From positions 1 through 41,108 of the forward strand of contig NZ_JAFMHJ010000031.1 in assembly GCF_017854565.1 (NCBI RefSeq): a stretch of 41,108 nucleotides of DNA, given 5' to 3'. This document shows, in pieces, positions 16,586 to 25,066 of the stretch. The translations under genes and the position numbers were made by a program. Below the pieces are notes generated by a model. The model was given only the letters and a program-made list of their open reading frames with translations. It ran no database searches and had not been told where the DNA came from. This DNA is from Yoonia sp. Lineage in GTDB: Bacteria > Pseudomonadota > Alphaproteobacteria > Rhodobacterales > Rhodobacteraceae. Numbering within the stretch: position 1 is the stretch's first letter; each line of letters starts with the position of its first letter.

Positions 16586-17386
16586 ATGACACTTCGCCGG
16601 CAGACCGCGTCTTTTCTTGAACGGCCCAGTGTCACCAACTTTATTTTGGGTGTGATCATCTTCAATGCCGTCATTCTCGGGCTTGAAACCTCGGGGTCGG
16701 TCATGGCCCGCTTTGGCCCGCTGATCTATCTTCTGGATGCGCTTTGCCTCAGCATCTTTGTCCTTGAACTGGCAGCCAAGCTGTTCGCCCAAGGCCCCCG
16801 GTTCTTCCGGGGCGGCTGGAATATCTTTGATTTGGTGATTGTCGGCCTGTCGCTGGTGCCCGGAAACGGCGGGCTCTCGGTGTTGCGCGCCCTGCGCATA
16901 CTGCGTGTGTTGCGCGTCATTTCCGTCGTTCCCTCGCTGCGCCGCGTCGTCGAGGGGTTTGTCACGGCGCTGCCCGGCATGGGGTCGGTATTCATTCTGA
17001 TGGGCATCATTTTCTATATCGGTGCCGTCATGGCCACCAAACTGTTCGGGGCGTCCTTTCCGCAATGGTTCGGCACGCTTGGCCTGTCGGGCTATACCCT
17101 GTTTCAGATCATGACGCTGGAAAGCTGGTCAATGGGTATCGTCCGCCCGGTAATGCAGGTCTACCCCTTCGCGTGGCTGTTCTTCATTCCATTCATCATG
17201 GTCACGACCTTTGCGGTGGTAAACCTTCTGGTTGGTCTGATCGTGAACTCCATGCAGGATGCCCATGCCCAAGAGGGTAACGCCGCCACAGATGCCTACC
17301 GTGACGACGTTCTGGCCAAGTTGGAAGCGATAGAGCGTCGGCTGGATGCCACGGCCCCACCAGCCCGGAACCGCAAATCAGGCTGA
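16586..17386 (+). CDS. Bacterial voltage-gated sodium channel (NaChBac/NavAb-like)
   Basis: 266-aa single-domain, six-helix ion channel that should form a homotetramer in the inner membrane. The voltage sensor S4 has arginines at every third residue, R101, R104, R107 and R110 ([15 protein letters not shown]). The pore has the sodium filter TLESWSM at 177-183, identical to NavAb, followed by [20 protein letters not shown] into S6. A short C-terminal helix ([15 protein letters not shown]) is the expected coiled-coil tetramerisation segment. Start ATG 16586 follows AAGGGAACCCAT. The stop overlaps the dxs stop by 9 nt. Confidence 0.92.
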   Translation: MTLRRQTASFLERPSVTNFILGVIIFNAVILGLETSGSVMARFGPLIYLLDALCLSIFVLELAAKLFAQGPRFFRGGWNIFDLVIVGLSLVPGNGGLSVLRALRILRVLRVISVVPSLRRVVEGFVTALPGMGSVFILMGIIFYIGAVMATKLFGASFPQWFGTLGLSGYTLFQIMTLESWSMGIVRPVMQVYPFAWLFFIPFIMVTTFAVVNLLVGLIVNSMQDAHAQEGNAATDAYRDDVLAKLEAIERRLDATAPPARNRKSG

Positions 17387-19294
17387 TTTCGCATCCAGCT
17401 TTGCCACGCCCAGCGCCTCAAGCACCTTTGCCTCAATCTGATCCGCATTCAGCCCGGCCACATCATACATCGCTTTCGGGCTTGCCTGATCAATAAAGAT
17501 ATCCGGCAACACCATCGACCGGAACTTCAGCCCGTGGTCAAACACGCCCTCGTCGGCCAGCAGTTGCGCCACATGTGATCCGAAACCACCCACGCAGCCT
17601 TCTTCGACGCAAATCAGCGCCTCATGCGTGGTTGCCAGTTTCAGGATCAGATCCCGGTCCAGCGGCTTGGCGAACCGCGCATCGGCGATCGTTGGCTTGA
17701 TCCCGCGCGCCTCCAGCGCCTCGGACGCAACCATAACCTCTTGCAGGCGCGTCCCAAATGACAGGATCGCAACGCGCGACCCCTCGCGGATCATCCGGCC
17801 CTTCCCGATCTCCAGCAGCTCTGGCGTCTCGGGCATTTCCACCCCGACACCTTCGCCACGGGGAAACCGAAACGCAATCGGCCCGTCATCATACGCAGCA
17901 GCGGTCGCGACCATACGCACCAGTTCGGCCTCATCGGCGGCAGCCATCACGACAAATCCGGGCAAGTTCGCCAGAAACGCCACATCAAATGCCCCCGCAT
18001 GGGTTGCGCCATCGGCGCCAACCAACCCCGCCCGATCAATCGCAAAGCGCACGGGCAACCGCTGGATCGCGACATCATGCACCACCTGATCGTAACCGCG
18101 CTGCAAGAACGTCGAATAAAGCGCACAAAACGGGCGCAATCCGCCCGCCGCCATGCCCGCGCTGAACGTCACCGCATGTTGTTCCGCAATGCCCACATCG
18201 AAACAGCGGCTGGCATAACGTTCCATGAACTTGTTCAGCCCGGTGCCATCCGGCATCGCCGCCGTCACCGCCACAATCCGTGGATCATCTGCGGCCAGCC
18301 TCAGCAACGTATCCGCAAACACAGATGTATAGGACGGTGCATTGCTCGGCGTCTTCTTTTGCTTGCCCGTCACCATGTCAAACTTGGCCGTCGCATGCCC
18401 CTTGTCGCTGGCCATCTCCGCCGGGGCATAGCCCTTGCCCTTCTTGGTGATAGCGTGGATCAAGATCGGCCCATCGGCGCGCGCCTTGACGGTCCGCAAA
18501 ACCGACAGCAGCTGCTCCATGTCGTGACCGTCAATCGGCCCCAGATACGAAAACCCCAACTCCTCAAACAACGTCCCGCCGACCGTCATATGCTTCAGCA
18601 TATCCTTGGCCCGCTTGGCCCCTTCCCGGAACGGCTCTGGCAACAGCGACATCGCACCCTTTGCGGCGGCCTTGAATTCTTGAAACGGCTCGCCCGCGTA
18701 AAGCCGCGACAGATACGAAGACATCGCACCCGTCGGCGGCGCAATCGACATCTCATTGTCGTTCAAAATCACGATCAACCGCTTGCCCAAATGCCCCGCA
18801 TTGTTCATCGCCTCATACGCCATGCCCGCCGACATCGCGCCATCACCGATCACCGCAATTGCATCACCACCACCGCAGCCCAGATCACGTGCCACGGCAA
18901 ACCCCAGCGCCGCCGAAATCGACGTGCTGGAGTGGGCCGCACCAAACGGATCATAGGGGCTTTCCGACCGCTTGGTAAAACCGCTCAGCCCGCCTTCCAT
19001 GCGCAGGGTCCGAATACGGTCACGGCGCCCTGTCAAAATCTTGTGCGGGTAACACTGATGCGACACATCCCAAATGATCTTGTCCTTGGGCGCGTCAAAC
19101 ACCGCGTGCAGCGCGACAGTCAGCTCAACCACTCCCAGCCCGGCACCCAAATGACCGCCTGTCTCGGATACGGCCGCAATCGTCTCGGTCCGCAAATCAT
19201 CTGCCAACCGCCGCAAATCCGCGTCGCTCATCGCCTTCATATCGTCCGGCGTGCGGACCCGATCCAAGGTGGGTGTCTTTGGCTGGTCAGTCAT
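17378..19294 (-). CDS. dxs: 1-deoxy-D-xylulose-5-phosphate synthase
   Basis: 638-aa TPP enzyme catalysing the first step of the MEP isoprenoid pathway (pyruvate plus glyceraldehyde-3-phosphate to DXP). Markers are [31 protein letters not shown], the TPP motif [18 protein letters not shown] from residue 150, [20 protein letters not shown], and [15 protein letters not shown]. It lies 13 nt downstream of ispA in the HDAC-xseB-ispA-dxs operon. The start ATG is preceded by AAGGGTCGTT. In this family the cluster feeds quinones and carotenoids; no photosynthesis genes occur in the window. Confidence 0.97.
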   Translation of the reverse strand: MTDQPKTPTLDRVRTPDDMKAMSDADLRRLADDLRTETIAAVSETGGHLGAGLGVVELTVALHAVFDAPKDKIIWDVSHQCYPHKILTGRRDRIRTLRMEGGLSGFTKRSESPYDPFGAAHSSTSISAALGFAVARDLGCGGGDAIAVIGDGAMSAGMAYEAMNNAGHLGKRLIVILNDNEMSIAPPTGAMSSYLSRLYAGEPFQEFKAAAKGAMSLLPEPFREGAKRAKDMLKHMTVGGTLFEELGFSYLGPIDGHDMEQLLSVLRTVKARADGPILIHAITKKGKGYAPAEMASDKGHATAKFDMVTGKQKKTPSNAPSYTSVFADTLLRLAADDPRIVAVTAAMPDGTGLNKFMERYASRCFDVGIAEQHAVTFSAGMAAGGLRPFCALYSTFLQRGYDQVVHDVAIQRLPVRFAIDRAGLVGADGATHAGAFDVAFLANLPGFVVMAAADEAELVRMVATAAAYDDGPIAFRFPRGEGVGVEMPETPELLEIGKGRMIREGSRVAILSFGTRLQEVMVASEALEARGIKPTIADARFAKPLDRDLILKLATTHEALICVEEGCVGGFGSHVAQLLADEGVFDHGLKFRSMVLPDIFIDQASPKAMYDVAGLNADQIEAKVLEALGVAKLDAKSA

Positions 19295-19307
19295 AACGAC
19301 CCTTCTT

Positions 19308-20225
19308 TCAATACGTCCGCGAAATCACAAAACGGGCGGCGTCCTTCAACGTTTCTGCGTCGTCACCATAGGGGGATAACGCATCGCACGCCTCTTGTAC
19401 CAGTTCCGCCGCGCGACTTTTCGCCCCATCAAGACCCAGCAAGGACACAAACGTCGCCTTCCCGGCAGCGGCATCTTTGCCAACGGCCTTGCCAACGGCG
19501 ATGGCATCCCCTTCGACGTCCAGAACATCGTCCCATATCTGAAATGCAAGGCCCAGACAGTCACCATAGACATGCAACGGGCCGGTTTCAGCCTCGGCCA
19601 TGCGCGGGCCAGCCATGGCGGACCAACTAATCAAAGCACCCGTCTTGCCGGCTTGCAGCGCGACAATCTGGTCCAGCGTCAGGGGAAACGCTGCGGTTTC
19701 AGCCGCGATATCCGCTGCCTGCCCGCCAACCATGCCCCGCACACCCGCCGCATGCGCAAGGGACAATGACAGATGTAAACGCGCCGCAACCGGGCACCCC
19801 GTTTGACCAATCAGGGCAAATGCGAACGATTGCAGTGCGTCACCAGCCAAAACGGCCGTTGCTTCATCCCATTTGACATGGACGGTGGGTTGCCCGCGCC
19901 GCAGGGCATCATCATCCATGCAGGGCAGATCATCATGCACCAGCGAATAGGCGTGCAAACACTCAATCGCCGCCGCTGCCGCCCCTGCCTTGTCGGCACC
20001 TACGCCATGCAGACGCGCTGTCTCAAGCACCAGAAAAGCACGCAGCGCCTTGCCCCCCGAAACCGCGTATCGCATCGCATCCGGGATCGGGCCAGTCAGA
20101 CCAGCAAGACCGATCATGACATGGCCCTCGACAACCTCGACCGCTTGGCCAAGCGCCTGCGCCAAAGGCTTGCGCGCCATCTCAGTATTGTCCGTCACAA
20201 TAAACTGGGAAAGCGGCTCAACCAT
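19308..20225 (-). CDS. ispA: Polyprenyl (farnesyl/geranylgeranyl) diphosphate synthase
   Basis: 305-aa chain-elongating prenyltransferase. The first Asp-rich motif DDLPCMDDD lies at 98-106 and the second, DDVLD, at 232-236, with GKALRAFL and GGQAADI between them, as in bacterial FPP synthases. The true start is ATG 20225, which overlaps the last 8 nt of xseB (ATGGTTGA); the frame extends 12 codons further into xseB. The product FPP feeds undecaprenyl and quinone synthesis. The spacing from the first motif to its upstream residues suggests FPP rather than GGPP, but this is not decisive. Confidence 0.93.
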   Translation of the reverse strand: MVEPLSQFIVTDNTEMARKPLAQALGQAVEVVEGHVMIGLAGLTGPIPDAMRYAVSGGKALRAFLVLETARLHGVGADKAGAAAAAIECLHAYSLVHDDLPCMDDDALRRGQPTVHVKWDEATAVLAGDALQSFAFALIGQTGCPVAARLHLSLSLAHAAGVRGMVGGQAADIAAETAAFPLTLDQIVALQAGKTGALISWSAMAGPRMAEAETGPLHVYGDCLGLAFQIWDDVLDVEGDAIAVGKAVGKDAAAGKATFVSLLGLDGAKSRAAELVQEACDALSPYGDDAETLKDAARFVISRTY

Positions 20226-20454
20226 CCAGTGGCTCTGTCCCCGTGGGCTGTCCACCTTCACCCAGCGTGATCTTCGCCACCTTTTCTTCGGCCTCTTTCA
20301 GCTTCGCTTCGCAGCGCGCCTTCAATGCCGCACCGCGCTCATAAAGCGCGATTGACTGGTCCAGCGCCACATCGCCACGCTCCAGCTGGCCGACAACGGC
20401 CTCCAGTTCCTTGATCGCCTCTTCGAAGCTCATCTTGTCCACGGGCTCACTCAT
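20218..20454 (-). CDS. xseB: Exodeoxyribonuclease VII small subunit
   Basis: 78-aa protein with the XseB signature SFEEAIKELEAVVGQLERGD and a following coiled region (ALYERGAALKARCEAKLKEA). It binds several-fold to XseA to form the single-strand nuclease; xseA is not in the window. The ATG overlaps the HDAC stop (ATGA), and its own stop overlaps the ispA start. The association with isoprenoid genes is a conserved order rather than a functional link. Confidence 0.95.
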   Translation of the reverse strand: MSEPVDKMSFEEAIKELEAVVGQLERGDVALDQSIALYERGAALKARCEAKLKEAEEKVAKITLGEGGQPTGTEPLDG

Positions 20455-21374
20455 CGGCCTCGTTCCTCCAATACCTTGACATGGGCAGCGGCACTCGCCC
20501 CCAGCGCCCCAAGGTCATATCCACCTTCCAACGCCGATACAACGCGCCCTTGGCAATGACGATCCGCCAGATCGCACAACCGCTGCGTGACCCAGGCAAA
20601 ATCGTCCGTCTCCAACATCATCCCCGCCAATGGATCCGCCCGATGCGCATCAAACCCCGCCGAGATCAGCAAAAGCTGCGGCGCAAACGCATCGACGCGC
20701 GGCAAGACCACGCGCTCCATCACATCATGAAACACCGCAGAACCGGTGCCTTCGGGCAAAGGCACATTCAGCACATTCCCCACGCCGGTCTCATCTGCGG
20801 CACCCGTGCCGGGATACAGCGGTACCTGATGCGTCGAACAAAACAAAATCCTGGCGTCATCCTCGACCAGATCCTGCGTGCCATTGCCGTGATGCACGTC
20901 AAAATCCACGATCGCCACGCGCTCCAAACCATGATGATCCAGCGCATATTTCGCCGCGATCGCAACATTGCCAAAGAAACAGAACCCCATGGCCGTCTCG
21001 CGCTCGGCATGATGCCCCGGCGGGCGCACGGCGGCGAAGGCATTTGCCACCTCACCGCCCAGCACCATGTCCACAGCCCGGACAACACCGCCCGCAGCAC
21101 GGTACGCCGCCTGCAATGTCCCCACCGACATATGCGTATCCGCATCCAACGACCGCCAGCCGCTCTGTGGCGCGGCCGCACGTATCGCATCGACATGGGC
21201 TTTGGGATGGGCGCGCAACAGATCGTCCTCAGCGGCCAACGGTGCCATGACCCGCAGCAGATCAATCGCCGCCAGCGCGCCCAAAACGGCATCCAAACGG
21301 GCCACCTGCTCAGGATGACCCGGCGGCGTCACATGATCCAGACACGCCGGATGTGAAATCAATGCAGTCGTCAT
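20451..21374 (-). CDS. Histone-deacetylase-family zinc deacylase (AcuC/acetylpolyamine amidohydrolase type)
   Basis: 307-aa metal-dependent deacetylase. The active-site motifs are RPPGHHAE (H121/H122), DFDVHHGNGTQ (Zn ligands D159, H161) and SAGFDAHRADPLAGM, plus the C-terminal LEGGYDL. The natural substrate (acetyl-lysine proteins or acetylpolyamines) cannot be read from sequence. ATG 21374 (MTTALISH) is chosen because a purine-rich GGAGG lies 11 nt upstream. It is the first gene of the HDAC-xseB-ispA-dxs operon, coupled by a 4-nt overlap with xseB. Confidence 0.88.
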   Translation of the reverse strand: MTTALISHPACLDHVTPPGHPEQVARLDAVLGALAAIDLLRVMAPLAAEDDLLRAHPKAHVDAIRAAAPQSGWRSLDADTHMSVGTLQAAYRAAGGVVRAVDMVLGGEVANAFAAVRPPGHHAERETAMGFCFFGNVAIAAKYALDHHGLERVAIVDFDVHHGNGTQDLVEDDARILFCSTHQVPLYPGTGAADETGVGNVLNVPLPEGTGSAVFHDVMERVVLPRVDAFAPQLLLISAGFDAHRADPLAGMMLETDDFAWVTQRLCDLADRHCQGRVVSALEGGYDLGALGASAAAHVKVLEERGR

Positions 21375-21412
21375 AGCCCCACGGCCTCCCATCTACCCCA
21401 AAAGCGTCACCG

Positions 21413-21445
21413 CTTCTTCCAAGCATAAATATCCCCGCCGGAGGC
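21413..21445 (-). repeat. 33-nt dispersed intergenic element, copy 3
   Basis: Minus-strand copy beginning GCCTCCGGCGGGGATATTTA and ending GCTTGGAAGAAG, differing by one base from copy 1. It lies 100 nt downstream of the petR stop and 38 nt upstream of the HDAC gene start, in the direction of both. Confidence 0.72.
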
Positions 21446-21545
21446 AGACACAACACCCGGCACGCGCCCGACATCAATTCTGGCCCGCAACCCCCGCCAC
21501 AGACGCCAGAATGGAATGCGCCGTCAGGCACGCAATCCGGTCACC

Positions 21546-22247
21546 CTATTCGGGGGCCAGCATATAACCCGCGCCACGCACCGTCTGCAGATACCGGGGC
21601 TGCTTGGGGTCCACTTCGATCTTGCGGCGCAGCCGCGTGATCTGAACATCGACCGCACGCTCCTGCGTTTGCTCACCCGACCGGCTCAATTCCTCGACCA
21701 GACGGCCACGGGTCACAGGTTCGCCCGGACAGCCGGAAAAAATCCGCATCAACTGGCTCTCGGTGGCTGTCAAACGCACCATCTGATTGCCCTGCCACAT
21801 CTCGCCCCGCTCAATATCATAGCGGACCGGCCCCATATTCAACACCTTGGGCAAGATAACGGCAGGTTCGGCCGCTGGCACCCGGCGCAAGATCGCATTG
21901 ATCCGCAACAGCAATTCCTTGGGTTCAAACGGCTTGGCCAGATAATCATCGGCGCCCGCCTCAAGCCCGGTAATCCGGTCATCGGTTTCGGCTTTGGCGG
22001 TCAGCAACATGATCGGCGTCGTGATCGTCCTGCGCAGATCACGGCACAGGCTCATGCCATCTTCGCCCGGCATCATCACGTCCAACACGATCAAATCGAA
22101 CTCCAGACCCGCCAGAATACGGCGGGCATGGGCGGCATCCCGCGCCGTGCTGACCAAAAACCCGCTCCGCATCAAGAATTTCTGCAGCAAACCGCGAATA
22201 CGCTCATCATCGTCGACAATCAGCAGGTGAGCGTCATCAGCTTTCAT
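21546..22247 (-). CDS. petR: OmpR-family response regulator (PetR-like)
   Basis: 233-aa two-component response regulator. The receiver domain has acidic residues VDDDE near 11-15, phospho-acceptor D56 (VLDVMMPGEDG) and the conserved Lys in YLAKPF. The C-terminal winged helix ends RGRLVEEL..QTQERAVDVQITRLRRKIE..TVRGAGYML. It overlaps the MarR-type gene by 4 nt. An OmpR-type regulator after a MarR-type regulator is the petP-petR arrangement described upstream of petABC in Rhodobacter capsulatus. No petABC lies next to it here and no sensor kinase is adjacent. Confidence 0.85.
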   Translation of the reverse strand: MKADDAHLLIVDDDERIRGLLQKFLMRSGFLVSTARDAAHARRILAGLEFDLIVLDVMMPGEDGMSLCRDLRRTITTPIMLLTAKAETDDRITGLEAGADDYLAKPFEPKELLLRINAILRRVPAAEPAVILPKVLNMGPVRYDIERGEMWQGNQMVRLTATESQLMRIFSGCPGEPVTRGRLVEELSRSGEQTQERAVDVQITRLRRKIEVDPKQPRYLQTVRGAGYMLAPE

Positions 22248-22750
22248 TCCGGTCTATCCTTCATCGCCTCATAATGGTGGCGCGTTTCTTCATCCATCAT
22301 CGCTTCAAGCACTTGCCGAAAACCGGCGACGGCGGTTGGCCCGGCCGCGCGATAGGCGCTGCGCATCCGGTCACGCTGCGCATCCGACAATTCACGCTCC
22401 AATATTGCCCCTGCAGGGGTCAAGTGCAGATGACGCTCGCGCTTGTCTTTCTTGCCCACCGTGCTAGCGACCAAACCGTCTTCGATCAAGGTGCGCAAGA
22501 CGCGGTTCAACGATTGCTTGGTGACGCCAAGAATCGCAAGCAGGTTGTTCACCGTCGTGCCGGGACTGCGATGTATAAAGTGAATTGCACGGTGATGCGC
22601 GCGCCCATACGATTTATCCGCAAGAATGCGATCTGGATCAGCCGTAAACCCACGATAGGCGAAAAACATCGCCTCGATTCCCTTGCGCAGCTGTTCGTCC
22701 GTCAGAAACAGCAGGCTCTGCCCCATCTGGGGTTGTAACCCTTCGGCCAT
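22244..22750 (-). CDS. petP: MarR-family transcriptional regulator (PetP-like)
   Basis: 168-aa winged-helix regulator; R. capsulatus PetP is of similar length. The DNA-binding core is LLAILGVTKQSLNRVLRTLI followed by the wing DGLVASTVGKKDKRERHLHL, then a C-terminal dimer helix. ATG 22750 (MAEGLQPQ) has GGGAG 7 nt upstream; the frame extends upstream without an RBS. It is coupled to petR by ATGA. Two dyads lie in its upstream region (22772-22786 and 22839-22863), so autoregulation is plausible. Confidence 0.83.
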   Translation of the reverse strand: MAEGLQPQMGQSLLFLTDEQLRKGIEAMFFAYRGFTADPDRILADKSYGRAHHRAIHFIHRSPGTTVNNLLAILGVTKQSLNRVLRTLIEDGLVASTVGKKDKRERHLHLTPAGAILERELSDAQRDRMRSAYRAAGPTAVAGFRQVLEAMMDEETRHHYEAMKDRPE

Positions 22751-22771
22751 GCGGTTCTCCCTTATTCTCGC

Positions 22772-22786
22772 CTGACAATACGTCAG
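22772..22786. promoter_or_regulatory. Dyad CTGAC-AATAC-GTCAG upstream of petP
   Basis: 5-bp perfect arms around a 5-nt centre, 22 nt before the petP start, at promoter or leader distance. It is a candidate operator for petP autoregulation. Confidence 0.35.
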
Positions 22787-22838
22787 CTTTATTGACATTC
22801 CAAGTTTCAACTGGTAGCGAAGCCCACAAAGTACGCAA

Positions 22839-22863
22839 CATTATGTCCGAAGCGGACATAATG
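22839..22863. promoter_or_regulatory. Perfect palindrome CATTATGTCCG-AAG-CGGACATAATG between petP and ilvE
   Basis: Perfect 11-bp arms with a 3-nt centre, 33 nt before the ilvE start and 89 nt before the petP start. Size and symmetry fit a MarR-type or other dimeric regulator site. No T-run follows on either side and both genes read away from it, so a terminator is unlikely. Confidence 0.62.
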
Positions 22864-22896
22864 ACGTAATAAATGCAAATATGACGGAGACTGGCG

Positions 22897-23766
22897 ATGG
22901 TTGGTGCTTATGACGACAGGGACGGCAAAATCTGGGTGGACGGCCAATTGGTCGATTGGCGCAGCGCGAATGTGCACATTCTGACCCACGCCATGCATTA
23001 TGCCTCGTCGGTGTTCGAAGGCGAACGCTGCTACAACGGCAAGATTTTCAAATCGCGCGACCACTCCGAACGCCTCATCCGCTCTGGCCAACTGATCGAC
23101 TTTGACATCCCCTACACCGTGGATGAAATCGAAGCCGCCAAGACCGCCGCGCTCGCGGCCAACGGACTCAAGGATGCCTATGTGCGCGCCCTCGCATGGC
23201 GCGGGGCCGGGCAGGACATGGGTGTCGCCGCCGCGCGCAATCCTGTGCACCTTGCCGTCGCGGTCTGGGAATGGGGAAACTATTACGGCGACGCGAAAAC
23301 CAAGGGCGCCAAGCTTGATATCGCGAAATGGAAACGTCCGTCGCCCGAAACCGCACCCTCCCAGGCCAAGGCTGCCGGGCTTTACATGATCGCCACCATG
23401 TCCAAACACGCCGCCGAAGCGAAAGGGTGTTCTGACGCGATGATGTTCGACTATCGCGGCTACGTCGCCGAGGCGACGGGGGCCAACATCTTCTTCGTCA
23501 AAGACGGAGAGGTGCACACACCCAAGGCCGATGCGTTCCTGAACGGTCTGACCCGGCAAACGGTCATTGGCATGCTGCAAGACAAGGGTATCAAGGTGCA
23601 TGAACGGGTAATCATGCCCGAGGAACTTGAAGGTTTCCAGCAATGCTGGCTCACCGGGACCGCCGCCGAAGTGACCCCCGTCGGGCAGATTGGCGACTAT
23701 AATTTCGACGTCGGTGCGATGACACAGGACATTTCCGCCGCATACGAACGGCTGGTCCGCGCCTAA
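22897..23766 (+). CDS. ilvE: Branched-chain amino acid aminotransferase
   Basis: 289-aa fold-type IV PLP aminotransferase for the last step of Leu/Ile/Val synthesis and the first of their degradation. The N-terminal HAMHYASSVFEGERCY, the PLP lysine in SQAKAAGLYM (K158), and FDYRGYVAEATGANIFFVKDG (E192, cofactor ring nitrogen) are all present, with FLNGLTRQTV and LTGTAAEVTPV downstream. Length is normal. It is divergent from petP and convergent with the HTH/dCTP-deaminase-fold gene, sharing CTAA at the stops. The perfect palindrome upstream may regulate it. Confidence 0.92.
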   Translation: MVGAYDDRDGKIWVDGQLVDWRSANVHILTHAMHYASSVFEGERCYNGKIFKSRDHSERLIRSGQLIDFDIPYTVDEIEAAKTAALAANGLKDAYVRALAWRGAGQDMGVAAARNPVHLAVAVWEWGNYYGDAKTKGAKLDIAKWKRPSPETAPSQAKAAGLYMIATMSKHAAEAKGCSDAMMFDYRGYVAEATGANIFFVKDGEVHTPKADAFLNGLTRQTVIGMLQDKGIKVHERVIMPEELEGFQQCWLTGTAAEVTPVGQIGDYNFDVGAMTQDISAAYERLVRA

Positions 23767-24647
23767 CGGTCCGCCTGCGCAATGGCCTGGCGGATTGCAT
23801 CAAGCTCCGCCAGCGTCCGCTGCTCCTCTTGCTGCAAGAACGCTTTGTCCTGCTCAAGTTTGCGCTGCGTATCAAGCCCCATCAGCTTTTCCCGCGTCTC
23901 TGGGATCGCCTGTAATTTTTCGAACACGACTTTAATGAACCGTGTCTTTTGTGAAATACTGACAGGCTCGGATGTGAAGTTGTGTAATGCCACCGTCAGC
24001 TTGCCACAATACAGCGGCGCCACGAGCGGTCCGTGCGATACATTGACCCCACAGGTGATCAAATCCACCGTTGGGCCAATACGGCCCACGATATCCACCG
24101 GCATGCGGAAATGTTCGCGCGAATGGACATATGCCGTTTCACCGGGCTGAATTGTCAGCAACTCATCATCTTGCAGCCTGCGTGGCACGCTGGTCTTGGG
24201 TGGGCCGCTCCAAACGCCGCCGATGTGGGTGTCGTACCCTGTCGCCTTCATATCGCTACTGTTGAACGGCTCGATCACCAGCGTATCATCGGTATAGGCG
24301 TCTTCCTCGACATCCTTCCAGCGCTCAATGATACCAACGACTTGGTAATCAACAAGAATTCCCGCCTTAACAACCGGCTCTACGGCATAGCCCAGCGCGC
24401 GCAAATAATAGGGCGCAGGTCGTGCCGCACGTTGCTTTTCCGCGGACTTCAGCTCTGACCAAAACGTCTCCGGCGTTCCCAGCACTTGGGAAATTCTCGC
24501 GGATGTCAGGTCATCTACGGATTTGGTCCGCCCCGAAATCAGGTGCGACACAGCGCTTTCTGTCTTGCCAAGCGCCGTCGCGATATCTTGATGATGGATG
24601 CCCTTTTTATCAAGAACAGTCCTTAGCACTTCACCAAATACGTCCAC
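23763..24647 (-). CDS. HTH (XRE) protein fused to a dCTP-deaminase/dUTPase-fold domain
   Basis: 294-aa two-domain protein. Residues 1-65 form an XRE/HigA-like helix-turn-helix (GIHHQDIATALGKTESAVSH). Residues about 130-245 follow the Dcd/dUTPase beta fold (ATGYDTHIGG, QPGETAYVHSREHFRMP, then GKLTVALHNFTSEPVSI). The last 40 residues are charged and probably coiled coil. An ungapped comparison with my recollection of E. coli Dcd around its catalytic GLU138 places Ala220 there, and the RSSLAR motif is replaced by GPTVDLITCG. Deaminase activity is therefore unlikely; nucleotide sensing is an inference. GTG 24647 is chosen because GGAGG lies 5 nt upstream; an ATG lies at 24662. Divergent dyads and a 65-aa gene follow. 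Confidence 0.78.
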   Translation of the reverse strand: MDVFGEVLRTVLDKKGIHHQDIATALGKTESAVSHLISGRTKSVDDLTSARISQVLGTPETFWSELKSAEKQRAARPAPYYLRALGYAVEPVVKAGILVDYQVVGIIERWKDVEEDAYTDDTLVIEPFNSSDMKATGYDTHIGGVWSGPPKTSVPRRLQDDELLTIQPGETAYVHSREHFRMPVDIVGRIGPTVDLITCGVNVSHGPLVAPLYCGKLTVALHNFTSEPVSISQKTRFIKVVFEKLQAIPETREKLMGLDTQRKLEQDKAFLQQEEQRTLAELDAIRQAIAQADR

Positions 24648-24721
24648 GGCGCCCTCCTGCATTCCCAGATGCCTTACACATCAGTGGCACAGGACAGGCT
24701 CAGACGCAAATCAAAGTGTAC

Positions 24722-24739
24722 TAATATCTTCCGATATTA
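24722..24739. promoter_or_regulatory. Dyad TAATATC-TTCC-GATATTA in the divergent promoter region
   Basis: Perfect 7-bp arms with a 4-nt centre, 75 nt upstream of the HTH gene and 85 nt upstream of the 65-aa gene. This is the expected type of operator for an autoregulating XRE-type dimer. The 60 nt at 24721-24780 hold only 19 G+C, well below the surroundings. Confidence 0.45.
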
Positions 24740-24742
24740 CTA

Positions 24743-24771
24743 TTTTACGTAATTACAACGTAATACTTTAC
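24743..24771 (+). repeat. 29-bp imperfect direct repeat, left copy
   Basis: Begins TTTTACGTA and ends ACTTTAC, identical at 23 of 29 positions to 25067-25095. It lies directly upstream of the 65-aa gene and contains the nested dyad ATTAC-AAC-GTAAT (24752-24764). It could be a duplicated operator/promoter or the boundary of a small mobile cassette. Confidence 0.55.
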
Positions 24772-24823
24772 ACCACACCCCGAACTGTGCTTTGTATGTA
24801 TCAGGCACATGAAAAGGGAGAAC

Positions 24824-25021
24824 ATGCCAAAAACATCGCTGCCTGATGGCCCCGACAAAAGCCCGCACATCACAATCGTCTACGGCGATCAATGGATCAA
24901 CAAACCCAGACCACAAAGGCTCGCAGACCCAACAAAAACCAACGAGGAAGGGATTTCTGCCCATCTCTATCGCTGGTTACTGAAAAGGATCAAAATACTA
25001 TTTTCCGTAGCATGCGAATGA
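24824..25021 (+). CDS. 65-aa protein of unknown function with its own terminator
   Basis: Small ORF of 65 aa, start ATG 24824 behind AAGGGAGAAC, a clear ribosome binding site; an in-frame ATG at 24809 would bury it. The sequence is polar and Pro/Lys-rich (MPKTSLPDGPDKSPHITIVY) with a basic amphipathic helix near the C-terminus (AHLYRWLLKRIKILFSV). Its stop codon is the base of a strong intrinsic terminator at 25017-25043, so it looks like a self-contained unit. It is divergent from the HTH/dCTP-deaminase-fold gene and flanked by 29-bp direct repeats. I recognise no family. Toxin-like or membrane-active behaviour is only a guess from the helix. Confidence 0.55.
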   Translation: MPKTSLPDGPDKSPHITIVYGDQWINKPRPQRLADPTKTNEEGISAHLYRWLLKRIKILFSVACE

Positions 25022-25043
25022 GGGGGGTAATCTCCCCCTCATT
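25017..25043 (+). terminator. Strong intrinsic terminator after the 65-aa gene
   Basis: Perfect 10-bp stem (AATGAGGGGG / CCCCCTCATT) with a 7-nt loop, followed by CTTTAAG. The TGA of the 65-aa ORF is inside the left arm. Confidence 0.75.
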
Positions 25044-25066
25044 CTTTAAGTCAGGGCGGCACATGA

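Noticed and set aside
17999..19630. 543-codon plus-strand frame opposite dxs and ispA
   Set aside because: Composition is the reverse-complement signature of the real genes; no domain recognised, and it crosses two well-supported genes.
21546..22750. Expectation of petABC next to petR-petP
   Set aside because: The neighbours are HDAC-xseB-ispA-dxs and ilvE; no cytochrome bc1 genes lie in the window, so the names rest on regulator similarity and order only.
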